From NCBI GenBank assembly GCA_963785125.1, contig CAWATU010000002.1:62001-126000 (forward strand): a stretch of 64,000 bases of DNA. The letters run 5' to 3'. Below, in pieces: positions 39,433 to 47,140 of the stretch; positions within the stretch are counted from its first letter, which is position 1; every line of letters begins with the position of its first letter. The notes below the pieces were generated by a model that saw only the letters and a list, made by a program, of their open reading frames with translations, made no database searches and was not told the DNA's origin. Source of the stretch: QHXN01 sp963785125. GTDB taxonomy: Bacteria; Acidobacteriota; Blastocatellia; Pyrinomonadales; Pyrinomonadaceae. The position numbers were made by a program, and so were the translations under genes.

Positions 39433-40791
39433 TTGAAGAGTTTACGTCTCGTACTGGCTCTCGTCATCATGCTCGGCCCCGCGGCCGGTGCGCGCGCACA
39501 GGTCGTCCCGCCCGCGCCGCCATCGCAACAGCCGGTCGGGCCGACGGCCGTGCCGCCGCTCCCTTCGCTCGAAGACGACCTATTCGTCGTCGCCGAGGAG
39601 CAGCTGCCGCCCGCCTACATCCATCAGGGCGTGCTCGTCGAAAAACTCTCGGGCGAGGTCGTGCGCGCGGAGGCCGCCGACCAGCAGTACAACCCGGCCT
39701 CGGCCGTCAAGCTCGTCACCGCGCTCGCCGCGCTGCGCACCTTCGGCGCGAAGCACCGCTTCGCCACCAGCATCTGGATCACCGGCAACTTCGACAAGGC
39801 GACCGGCACGGTCAACGGCGACCTCATCGTCTCGGGACGCGACCCTTCGTTCCACGACGAGCACGTCGTCGCCGTCGCGCGCGAGCTGAACCAACTTGGC
39901 ATCCGTGTCGTGACGGGCGACCTCGTCGTCGCCCCGCGCTTCACGATGAACTTCAGCGCGTCGTCGCTGCGCTCGGGCGAGCGCTTCTACGACACGCTCG
40001 ACTCAGAGCGGAGGCCGGCTGCGGCGACTCGCGCGTGGTACGACTCGCGCGTGGCGGCGCGCGATGCCGAGGCGCTCAAGACGACGCCGAGCGTCGCCGT
40101 GATGGGCGCCGTCTACGTGGACGCCGTGCCGAAGGGCGCGCGCTCCATCTCGACGCACTACTCGCCGCCGCTCGCCGACGTGCTCAAGGTCTTGCTCTGC
40201 TACTCGAACAACTTCATGGCCGAGCGGCTCGGCGATCAGTTGGGCGGAGCGCCCGGCCTGATGCGCCTGCTCTCGAACGACCTCGGATTCAAGGCCGGCG
40301 AGTTCCGCCTCGCCACGGCGAGCGGTCTCGGCACGAACCGTATGACGCCGCGCCAGATGATGAAGGTCTACCGCGCGCTCCTCGACGAGCTGCACAAGAC
40401 TAACCTGAAGGCCGCCGACATCCTGCCGGTCGCGGGCGTAGACCCGGGCACGCTCCAGAGGCGCTACGCCGACAGCCCCGGCCGCGGCAGCGTCATCGCC
40501 AAGACCGGCACGCTCCCGCGCACCGATGGCGGCGCGAGCGCACTCGTCGGACAGCTCCGCACAGCCAACAACGACACGCTGCTCTTTGTCATCCTCGACC
40601 AGCGCGGCAGCGTCGTCCGCTTCCGCCAGTGGCAGGACGCGCTTGTCGCACAGCTTCAGAGCGAGCGCGGCGGCCCCGCGGCCTTCACCTACGCACCGCA
40701 GACGATGGCCATCCGCCTCTCCTCCTCAGAGTTCGACAGCGCCCGCGCCTCCGCGCTCGACGAGTACGAGCCGACGGCACCGAATCAGTAG
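39433..40791 (+). CDS. dacB: D-alanyl-D-alanine carboxypeptidase (PBP4-like, S13)
   Basis: The protein has about 452 residues with a signal peptide (LRLVLALVIMLGPAAGARAQ). Penicilloyl-serine motifs are all visible: SxxK as NPASAVKLVTALAAL, SxN as CYSNNFMAE, and KTG as IAKTGTLPRT. The intervening insert (VNGDLIVSGRDPSFHDEHVV and following) is typical of the PBP4/DacB class. The expected role is D,D-carboxy/endopeptidase trimming of peptidoglycan in the periplasm. The frame extends upstream to 39205, but the ribosome site AAGGAG at 39419-39424 puts TTG 39433 at 8 bases, directly before the signal peptide. Confidence 0.88.
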   Translation: MKSLRLVLALVIMLGPAAGARAQVVPPAPPSQQPVGPTAVPPLPSLEDDLFVVAEEQLPPAYIHQGVLVEKLSGEVVRAEAADQQYNPASAVKLVTALAALRTFGAKHRFATSIWITGNFDKATGTVNGDLIVSGRDPSFHDEHVVAVARELNQLGIRVVTGDLVVAPRFTMNFSASSLRSGERFYDTLDSERRPAAATRAWYDSRVAARDAEALKTTPSVAVMGAVYVDAVPKGARSISTHYSPPLADVLKVLLCYSNNFMAERLGDQLGGAPGLMRLLSNDLGFKAGEFRLATASGLGTNRMTPRQMMKVYRALLDELHKTNLKAADILPVAGVDPGTLQRRYADSPGRGSVIAKTGTLPRTDGGASALVGQLRTANNDTLLFVILDQRGSVVRFRQWQDALVAQLQSERGGPAAFTYAPQTMAIRLSSSEFDSARASALDEYEPTAPNQ

Positions 40792-40797
40792 GCGGGA

Positions 40798-40970
40798 ACA
40801 GTAGGCAGTTAAAAGCGGAAGCTACCCATAAAGAAGCGGAGGCGGCGAGATTCATCACTCGCCGCCTCCGCTTCTTTATGGCAGACGCATCGTCTTTATG
40901 ACGGATATGTCGAGAAAGGCTTCTTGCCTTTCAACTGCCTACTGCTATCTGCCTACTACTTACTGCTCTT
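40798..40970. repeat. Composite GTAGGCA-family intergenic element, copy 4 (opposite orientation)
   Basis: The central hairpin (40827-40880) pairs CATAAAGAAGCGGAGGCGGC with its complement around ATTCATCA. The right-hand part (GAGAAAGGCTTCTTGCCTTT, CAACTGCC) is the reverse complement of the left half of copies 1 and 2. The outer words are GTAGGCA-like. Compensating base changes relative to the other copies keep the hairpin paired (GGGCGGCGAG here is GAGGCGGCGAG with a matching CTCGCCGCCTC). Confidence 0.82.
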
Positions 40971-41416
40971 CAAAAATTCGCGCCCCGGCGGCTCGGCGAC
41001 CGCCGGGGCGCTCCTCGCCCGCGCGCGCGATGTGCGGACCGCACGCGCTGCGGCGATTCTCGCGGGTTTATGGTTGGCGTCCGGGAGTGGCCTGAGATGC
41101 CTGCGCCGCACCGCATCTGCCGGACTGCCGCCGCGACGGGCACGCGCGTACGCGCGCCCTCCACGCCTCAAGAGCAATTCACAAGCCGTCGCTCTGCGCC
41201 ACACGCCGCGACGGCCATAACCCTTTGTGTCCTTCGGGACTTGCGCCTCGCGCGTGCGCGACTCGCCCGCGACCTCCACGACGCGCGCGAACGGCCCGCC
41301 TGTTTCAGTCGGTAACAAGGTTATGTAACGCGCGTTCGTCCGCGGCACTTTGCCGGAAGAGGCGCGCGACGTTTCCAGGAACCGTTGGTCGTCGTTTCCA
41401 CAAATCTCCGCCCGCC
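40971..41416. other. Gene-poor stretch upstream of the NtrC-type regulator
   Basis: About 445 bp of very GC-rich DNA. Open frames exist on both strands but they are rich in Arg/Pro/Ala, lack motifs and ribosome sites, and one of them reads through repeat DNA. I see no gene here, and nothing else I can name. Confidence 0.45.
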
Positions 41417-41446
41417 TTGACACCCCTTCGCGCCCGTCGTTACCAT
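41417..41446 (+). promoter_or_regulatory. Promoter of the NtrC-type regulator gene
   Basis: A perfect -35 TTGACA (41417-41422) and a -10 TACCAT (41441-41446) are 18 bp apart. Transcription would start near 41453, so the heptamer hairpin 41461-41539 becomes the 5' leader of the message. Confidence 0.55.
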
Positions 41447-41460
41447 CCGCCACTACAGAA

Positions 41461-41539
41461 GTGATGAATGATGAGTGATGAATGATGAATGAAGAGCCGG
41501 GTGCCTTTAATTCATCATTCATCATTCATCATTCATCAC
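41461..41539. repeat. Heptamer hairpin element (GATGAAT words) in a 5' leader
   Basis: The left arm is GTGATGAAT-GATGAGT-GATGAAT-GATGAAT-GAA (41461-41493), the right arm is four complementary ATTCATC words (41510-41539). It ends 9 bases before the ATG of the response regulator, unlike most copies, which follow stop codons. Confidence 0.85.
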
Positions 41540-41548
41540 TTAAATTTT

Positions 41549-42925
41549 ATGCCTGACATTCTGCTCGTCGAAGACAAGGAGAGTCTGCGGCGCGTGCTGC
41601 GCCTCACGCTTGAGAGCGCCGGCTACACGGTGGCCGAGGCGGCGGACGCGCGCGCCGCGGCGCAGTCGGTCGCGCGCGAGCCGTTCCGGCTGGTGCTGAC
41701 CGACCTGCGGATGCCGCACGGCTCGGGGCTCGACGTGCTGCGCGCCTCGAAGGCGGCCGCCGCCGACGTGCCCGTCATCCTGATGACTGCCTACGGCTCC
41801 ATCGACGAGGCCGTGCAGGCGATGAAAGATGGTGCGCACGACTTCCTGCAAAAGCCGGTGGACTCGAACCACCTCCTGCTCCTCGTCGAGCGCGCGCTCG
41901 AACACATGCGGCTGCGCACGGAGAACGTCCTGCTGCGCGAGGAGTGGTCGCGCCGCTACGGCTTCCCGCGCATCGTCGGCGAGTCCGACGCCATCAAGCG
42001 CGCCGTCGCCGAGACGCAGCGCGTCGCCGCCACCGACACAACCGTGCTGCTCCTCGGCGAGTCGGGCACGGGCAAGGAGCTGTTCGCGCGCGCCGTTCAC
42101 CACCTGAGTCCACGGCGCGACCGCGCCTTCGTCGCCATCAACTGCGCCGCCATCCCCGAGACACTCATCGAGTCGGAGCTGTTCGGCCACGAGCGCGGGT
42201 CCTTCACCGGCGCCACGGAGCGGCGGCCGGGTAAGTTCGAGCTGGCCGCGGGCGGCACCATCTTTCTCGACGAGATAGGCGAGCTGCCGCTCAACGTTCA
42301 GGGCAAGCTCCTGCGCGCGATTGAGGAGAAGGTCGTTGACCGCATCGGCGGGCGCGCACCCGTCCCCGTGGACGTGCGCATCGTCGCGGCCACCAACCGC
42401 GACTTGCAGACCGCTTCGGAAGAAGGAGAGTTCCGCCGCGACCTCTACTTCCGCCTCGCGGTCTTCCCCATCCGCGTGCCGCCCCTGCGCGAGCGCGGGG
42501 AAGACGCTCTCCTGCTCGCGCGCCACTTCGCCGCGCAGCTCGGCCGCGAGCTGCGCAAGCGCGAGGCGACGCTCACCGAAGCGGCGGCCGCACGCGTGCG
42601 CACGCATCCCTGGCCCGGCAACGTGCGCGAGTTGGAGAACGCCATCGAGCGCGCCTGTATCCTCTCTGACTCTGACGCGCTCACGCCGGCCGACCTCGGC
42701 CTCGTGCCGAAGGCCGCGCGCGCGACCGCGGAGCAGGAGGTCGGCGCCGACTTCGACCTCTCCGGCACGCTCGCGGAGGCGGCCGAGCGCGCCGCCCACG
42801 CCGTCGAGCGCCGCAAGATCGCCGACTCACTCCGCGCACACGACGGCAACAAGACGCGCGCGGCCGAAGACCTCGGCGTCAGCTACAAGACGCTCCTGAC
42901 GAAGATCAAGGAGTACGAACTCTAA
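41549..42925 (+). CDS. NtrC-family sigma-54-dependent response regulator
   Basis: The protein has 458 residues. The receiver domain (about 1-120) has the acidic pair ED near the start, phosphoacceptor Asp in LVLTDLRMPHGSG, and KPVD Lys. The AAA+ domain (about 140-370) has Walker A GESGTGKEL, the sigma-54 contact loop as GSFTGA (Ala to Ser in GAFTGA), Walker B GGTIFLDEIGELP and the arginine-finger region RRDLYFRLAVFPI. The C-terminal Fis-type HTH is NKTRAAEDLGVSYKTLLTKI. It activates sigma-54 promoters when phosphorylated. No histidine kinase is adjacent. Two PEP-CTERM genes lie 2.1 and 3.2 kb downstream, and such regulators control PEP-CTERM genes in other bacteria, but no -24/-12 site was found. 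Confidence 0.9.
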   Translation: MPDILLVEDKESLRRVLRLTLESAGYTVAEAADARAAAQSVAREPFRLVLTDLRMPHGSGLDVLRASKAAAADVPVILMTAYGSIDEAVQAMKDGAHDFLQKPVDSNHLLLLVERALEHMRLRTENVLLREEWSRRYGFPRIVGESDAIKRAVAETQRVAATDTTVLLLGESGTGKELFARAVHHLSPRRDRAFVAINCAAIPETLIESELFGHERGSFTGATERRPGKFELAAGGTIFLDEIGELPLNVQGKLLRAIEEKVVDRIGGRAPVPVDVRIVAATNRDLQTASEEGEFRRDLYFRLAVFPIRVPPLRERGEDALLLARHFAAQLGRELRKREATLTEAAAARVRTHPWPGNVRELENAIERACILSDSDALTPADLGLVPKAARATAEQEVGADFDLSGTLAEAAERAAHAVERRKIADSLRAHDGNKTRAAEDLGVSYKTLLTKIKEYEL

Positions 42926-42955
42926 GAAGAGCAAGGCGTACGGCTAAGAAGCGGG

Positions 42956-44743
42956 ATGAGACGAGACGAAGAGGGCGAGGAAGATATCGAAGACGGGCCG
43001 CGCGGCGCGCAGGTGACCGACCCGCGGGAGGTTCAGCACGGCGAGGCCGACCTGCTCGCGGGGCAGAAGGACTTGAACGCCGGCGAGATGACCGGCGAGT
43101 TCCCCACCGAAGCGGTCGTCGCGCGGCACGAGCGCAAGACACTCAGCACGGGCAAGGGCGCGTTCCTCGTCGGCGCGGGCATCCTTTTGAGCCGCATCGT
43201 CGGCGTTGTACGCCAGCGCGTCTTCGCATACTTCCTCGGCACCTCGGATGCGATGGACGCCTTCAACGCTGCGTTCCGCATCCCGAACTTCCTCCAGAAC
43301 GTCTTCGGCGAGGGGGCGCTCTCAGCCTCCCTCATTCCCGTCTACGCCAAGCTGCTCGCGCAGGACGACGAGGAGGAGGCCGACCGCGTCGCGTGGGTTA
43401 TCTTCACGCTGCTCGCCCTCGTCGTCTCCGCCTTCGTGCTGTTGGGAGTCCTCGCCACACCGCTCTTTATCAACGCCATCGCTCTGGGGTTCAAAGATGA
43501 GAAGCGGGAGCTGACCTTGCAGCTCGTACGCATCTTCTTCCCCGGCGCCGGGCTGCTCGTGCTCTCGGCATGGTGTCTCGGCATTCTCAACAGCCACCGG
43601 CGCTTCTTCCTCTCCTATACGGCGCCGGTCATCTGGAACCTGACGCTTATCACCGCGCTCTTCTGGGCGGGCTGGCCCCAGCGCGGCGTTGCGGAGACGA
43701 ACCTCGCCGTGTGGGGGCGGGTGGCCGCCTTCGCGGCATGGGGTTCGGTCGTCGGGAGCGCTTTACAGTTCGGCGTCCAACTGCCGACGGTGTTGCGGCT
43801 CCTCAGGCGCGTGCGGCTCGCGCTCGACCTGAAGAACCAGCACGTGCGCACCGTACTGCGCAACTTCGTCCCGGTCTTCGTCAGCCGCGGCGTCGTGCAG
43901 ATCAGCGCGTTCGTCGATACCCTGCTGGCGAGCTTGCTCGGCCAGGGCGCCGTCTCCGCGCTCAGCTACGCGCAGAGCCTCTACACGCTGCCCGTCAGTC
44001 TCTTCGGCATCTCGGTCTCGGCGGCCGAGTTGCCCGAGATGTCGAGCGCCGTCGGCGAGCAGTCCGAGGTCGCAGAGAAGCTGCGCCTGCGGCTCTCGGC
44101 CGGCTTAAGACAGATCGCCTTCTTCATCGTGCCTTCGGTGGTGGCGATAGTGGTGCTCGGCGACGTGATGGTCGCGGCGCTCTACCAGAGCGGCAAGTTC
44201 GGCCGCGCCGACACCCTCTACGTCTGGGCCATCCTCGCGGGCTCGGCCGTCGGGCTCCTGCCCTCGACCTTCGGGCGGCTCTACGCCTCGACCTTCTACG
44301 CGCTGCACGACACGCGGACGCCGCTGCGGTACGCGGCGCTCCACGTCGCACTGGCGACCGTGCTCGGCTACATCTTCGCGCTGTGGCTGCCGCCGCTTTT
44401 CGGGCTCGACCTGCGCTGGGGCACGGTCGGGCTCACCGTCTCGGCGGGGCTGGCGGGGTGGGCCGAACTCATCCTGCTCCGCCGTCGTCTGAACGCGCGC
44501 ATCGGGCGGACGGGGCTCCCGCGCGTCTTCGGTCTGAAGCTGTGGGTCGCGGCCGTGGCGAGCGCGGCCGTCGGGTGGGGGCTGAAGCTTCTGCTCAGCG
44601 CCTTCCACCCGATCATCCTCGCGGCGCTGGTGCTGACGCCCTACGGGCTGCTCTACTTCGCCATCACCTCGCTCTGGGGACTCGCGGAGGCGCGCGCCGT
44701 CGTCGGAAGGTTCACGCGGATTCTCGGGCGGCCGAAGAGCTGA
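42956..44743 (+). CDS. murJ: Lipid II flippase MurJ
   Basis: This 595-residue MviN/MurJ family protein has 14 or so predicted helices after an unusually long acidic N-terminal extension (about 65 residues, MRRDEEGEEDIEDGPRGAQV and following) before the first helix, KGAFLVGAGILLSRIVGVVR. Conserved family features: GTSDAMDAFNAAFRIPNFLQ (the entry loop), FGEGALSASLIPVYAKLLA, and ALSYAQSLYTLPVSLFGISV. MurJ moves lipid II across the cytoplasmic membrane for peptidoglycan synthesis. The start at 42956 follows 30 bases after the regulator gene; a GTG or ATG inside the extension would give a protein of more usual length. Confidence 0.9.
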   Translation: MRRDEEGEEDIEDGPRGAQVTDPREVQHGEADLLAGQKDLNAGEMTGEFPTEAVVARHERKTLSTGKGAFLVGAGILLSRIVGVVRQRVFAYFLGTSDAMDAFNAAFRIPNFLQNVFGEGALSASLIPVYAKLLAQDDEEEADRVAWVIFTLLALVVSAFVLLGVLATPLFINAIALGFKDEKRELTLQLVRIFFPGAGLLVLSAWCLGILNSHRRFFLSYTAPVIWNLTLITALFWAGWPQRGVAETNLAVWGRVAAFAAWGSVVGSALQFGVQLPTVLRLLRRVRLALDLKNQHVRTVLRNFVPVFVSRGVVQISAFVDTLLASLLGQGAVSALSYAQSLYTLPVSLFGISVSAAELPEMSSAVGEQSEVAEKLRLRLSAGLRQIAFFIVPSVVAIVVLGDVMVAALYQSGKFGRADTLYVWAILAGSAVGLLPSTFGRLYASTFYALHDTRTPLRYAALHVALATVLGYIFALWLPPLFGLDLRWGTVGLTVSAGLAGWAELILLRRRLNARIGRTGLPRVFGLKLWVAAVASAAVGWGLKLLLSAFHPIILAALVLTPYGLLYFAITSLWGLAEARAVVGRFTRILGRPKS

Positions 44744-44848
44744 GCCTTTTCCCCGGTTGTTTCAAAGATAAGTTGTCGAGCCCATATTTTCCGTTTAATC
44801 TCCCGGCCACCTCGTTTCCGGAACAGCTTCCTTATTACCCATCTTTTT

Positions 44849-44878
44849 CTGTCAGGATAAAGGGTATAAACCTGACAG
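44849..44878. promoter_or_regulatory. Inverted repeat overlapping a -10 element before a PEP-CTERM gene
   Basis: Arms CTGTCAGG (44849-44856) and CCTGACAG (44871-44878) flank a 14-bp A/T-rich centre that contains TATAAA (44865-44870), a possible -10. A dimeric regulator bound here would cover the promoter of the PEP-CTERM gene that starts 115 bases further on. Confidence 0.4.
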
Positions 44879-44993
44879 GATAGGCTGAGAAGAGAGTTCT
44901 TGTAACTCGAATCCGCTCTTTTGCTCCGGTTCCCCGGGCTCACGCCGCGCCGCGGGACTTTTAAAAATCTTTGACGGGGAGATCAAGGTAGTC

Positions 44994-45626
44994 ATGTTCA
45001 AAAAAGCTTTGCTCACGACCGCAGCCGCCATCGCCATCTTTACTGTCAGTTCGGTCGCCCGCGCCGATGTCATTGTGCCCATCACCGGCAACAGCACCGG
45101 CAACCAATCGACGGGCACGGTCACCGTCTCGTTTAACGACGCAACCAACAACTTCACCTTCACCATCACCAACACCTCGCCCTTCGACGCGCGCATCACG
45201 GGCGTCGGCTTCGACATCGGCGCCGGCAACATCAACGGGTTCACGGGCGCGAACGTTGCCGGGTTCACCTTCCACGACGATGACCTGGGCAACGTTCCGC
45301 AGTTCAACAGCGCCGTCCTCGATTTCGGCTTCACGACCGGCAACAGCGGCAACTTCAACGGCGGCTTCCCCAACAACGGTATCGCCCCGGGCTTCAGCCT
45401 GACCTTTACGGTCTCCGGCGCCGGCTTCGGCAACGGGCTCACCGAGCAGCAGCTTGCCAGCTTCATCTACGTCCGCTTCCAGCGCGTCGGCGCCAACGGC
45501 GAAGGCAGCGATGTGGGCCGCCCCGGCACGCCCAACGCCGTCCCCGAGCCGATGACGATGCTGCTCTTCGGCACCGGTCTGGCCGGCATCGCCGCCCGCG
45601 CCCGTCGCCGCAGGACGAAAGCCTAA
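44994..45626 (+). CDS. PEP-CTERM sorted secreted protein
   Basis: The protein has 210 residues: a signal peptide (about 1-24, LLTTAAAIAIFTVSSVARAD), a beta-rich body (TGTVTVSFNDATNNFTFTIT, FDARITGVGFDIGAGNINGF), and a C-terminal sorting signal VPEPMTMLLFGTGLAGIAA followed by a basic RARRRRTKA. This is the complete tripartite PEP-CTERM motif recognised by exosortases. The body resembles the cistern-like PEP-CTERM group. No exosortase (EpsH) gene is in the window. A GC-rich hairpin follows, and a second gene with almost the same C-terminal signal is 0.5 kb on. Confidence 0.88.
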   Translation: MFKKALLTTAAAIAIFTVSSVARADVIVPITGNSTGNQSTGTVTVSFNDATNNFTFTITNTSPFDARITGVGFDIGAGNINGFTGANVAGFTFHDDDLGNVPQFNSAVLDFGFTTGNSGNFNGGFPNNGIAPGFSLTFTVSGAGFGNGLTEQQLASFIYVRFQRVGANGEGSDVGRPGTPNAVPEPMTMLLFGTGLAGIAARARRRRTKA

Positions 45627-46093
45627 ATCCTTTACAGTTCGAAGCTGCGCCAGTTTGAGCAAGCGAGGCCGGGGACGAACCGTTCGTCCCCGGCCTCTTG
45701 CACCTTTTCGCGGGTCGCCCTCAACCAAAATATTTGAAAATAAGCGTGTCAGACACTTCTGCCGCCCCTTCGTGTTAAAAATTTCGCTTTACATTTTTTC
45801 TGGAAGTCGGTAAATTGCCATCCACTTTCCTGAAAGTGTCGAAGAATTAAGCCTTTACTGGCTGCATAGGCTTTTGAACGGCTTGAATCCCTACGGTAGT
45901 CGGTCGCTTGCCCCGGCCCATTGCCCGAAATTGTCAGGTCTCTAATCACGGTCTTTTACGCGAACGGCGTCGGAAAGTGCGGTTTCCTTTCGCCTTCAGC
46001 AGCGAGCGCGCCCCGCTCCTGCGCTTTTGGCCGTCCCGTTTAGGTGAGTGCAAACGATCAGGTCTCGGAAAGGAACACGGAGGAACTCAATCA
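45627..46093. other. 467-bp region between the two PEP-CTERM genes
   Basis: The left end holds the terminator 45665-45697. The rest is A/T-richer than the surroundings and contains short palindromes (GTGTCAGACAC near 45749). It is probably the upstream regulatory region of the second PEP-CTERM gene; no promoter can be assigned with confidence. Confidence 0.4.
45665..45697 (+). terminator. Terminator of the first PEP-CTERM gene
   Basis: Perfect GC-rich arms GAGGCCGGGGACGAAC (45665-45680) and GTTCGTCCCCGGCCTC (45682-45697), followed by a pyrimidine-rich stretch, start 39 bases after the stop codon. Confidence 0.7.
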
Positions 46094-46804
46094 ATGATTA
46101 ACCGACTTCTCGCGATGGTTAAACCGTTCGCACTCAGCCTTTTGGCTGTCGCCTTCATCGCCCTCGCGCAGGGTGAGGCGCGCGCCGACGAGGTCTTCAT
46201 CGCAGGCTTCACCAATGGCTGTTTCGGAGCCGCGTGCGCGCCTGGCGCCTCGGCCAGCATCCCCGGCCTGACTTACAGCAACGCCACCTTCAGCGGGACG
46301 ACGGCCGGCGGCTTCCGCGGCTTGGGCGGTAACGCCAACCCCGGTGCCAACGTCAACAACCTCGGCTCGTTCTCGCTGAGCACTGCGCCCAACACCTTCA
46401 ACACGTCGTTCACGTTGCAAGTGACGTTTACCGCCCCGCAGGGCATCAACGGTTCCAGCACGACGACTTTTACGGCTCTCGTGACGGGCACGGTGAGGGC
46501 CGCGGACGACGGCGGCATCCTGATCGACTTCAACAACACGCCGCAACTGTTCACCTTCAACGACACGACCTGCGGCGCGACGACCGTCCCCGGACAGCAG
46601 ACCACCTGCGGCCAGGGCTCCTTCTTCTTCAATGTCATTGACCTGGCGATTGACCCCGGCCAGACTGCCTCGCTCACCGGCGCGATTACCGGCGCACAGC
46701 AGACCACGGTGCCCGAGCCGATGACGATGGTGCTCTTCGGCACGGGGCTTTCCGGCATTGCCGCCGCCGCGCGCCGCCGCCGCAATCGGAACGCGCAGAA
46801 GTAG
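46094..46804 (+). CDS. PEP-CTERM sorted secreted protein
   Basis: The protein has 236 residues: a signal peptide (about 1-31, core FALSLLAVAFIALAQGEARA), a beta-rich body with two disulphide-capable pairs (NGCFGAACAPG and TTCGATTVPGQQTTCGQGSF), and the sorting signal VPEPMTMVLFGTGLSGIAAA followed by RRRRNRNAQK. The last 30 residues are nearly the same as in the neighbouring PEP-CTERM gene, though the bodies are unrelated. It is expected to be delivered to the cell surface or matrix by an exosortase encoded elsewhere. The ATG at 46094 has GGAGG 8 bases upstream; the longer open frame upstream has no signal peptide. Confidence 0.88.
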   Translation: MINRLLAMVKPFALSLLAVAFIALAQGEARADEVFIAGFTNGCFGAACAPGASASIPGLTYSNATFSGTTAGGFRGLGGNANPGANVNNLGSFSLSTAPNTFNTSFTLQVTFTAPQGINGSSTTTFTALVTGTVRAADDGGILIDFNNTPQLFTFNDTTCGATTVPGQQTTCGQGSFFFNVIDLAIDPGQTASLTGAITGAQQTTVPEPMTMVLFGTGLSGIAAAARRRRNRNAQK

Positions 46805-46834
46805 GGTTCCTCCTGTTTCGGAACGAAAGTTCCT

Positions 46835-46874
46835 GGAAAAGCCGGGTCGGGCACACGCTCGACCCGGCTTTTCC
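46835..46874 (+). terminator. Terminator of the second PEP-CTERM gene
   Basis: Perfect 15-bp arms GGAAAAGCCGGGTCG (46835-46849) and CGACCCGGCTTTTCC (46860-46874) begin 30 bases past the stop codon. Confidence 0.75.
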
Positions 46875-47122
46875 TTCCACAAATGGGCCTCCTCAAGTCC
46901 GAAAAAATATTTTCCGAAAGTTAAAGATTTTTCTGGAGGAGAAAACTGATTCAATCTTTATGTGAGATACAACGAACGGAAGCTCGGCGAGGCGGTTGGC
47001 GTAGCGGCAGGACGGAAGGCGGCGAAGAGGCGCAGGCAGCGCCCTTTTTTTATTTTGACCCCTTTTTCCTCCAACCACGGGCTCACTCCCCCTCGCGCCT
47101 TCATCTCCCATAAACAGAGTCC

Positions 47123-47132
47123 GTGCTATCAT
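47123..47132 (+). promoter_or_regulatory. Extended -10 element of nnr (leaderless candidate)
   Basis: GTGCTATCAT, same as at 39375-39384, has its hexamer TATCAT end 8 bases before the GTG start of nnr. The expected transcription start therefore coincides with the start codon. Confidence 0.5.
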
Positions 47133-47140
47133 CCCGCCGC

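Larger units (their letters stand above)
46805..47140. other. 336-bp intergenic region with terminator and A/T-rich segment
   Basis: It holds the terminator 46835-46874, then an A/T-rich 90-bp segment unusual for this genome, then the promoter of nnr at its right end. No gene is supported. Confidence 0.45.

Noticed and set aside
40956..41525. A 189-codon minus-strand open frame in the gene-poor stretch
   Set aside because: Its start lies in a heptamer repeat and the sequence is basic and motif-free. It is best seen as chance.
41461..41539. CRISPR arrays at the tandem repeats
   Set aside because: Units are 7 bp with no spacers, and the arrays fold back on themselves; no cas gene is present.
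44744..46093. Sigma-54 (-24/-12) promoters before the PEP-CTERM genes
   Set aside because: No GG-N10-GC pair in a TGGCAC/TTGC context was found by eye on either strand.
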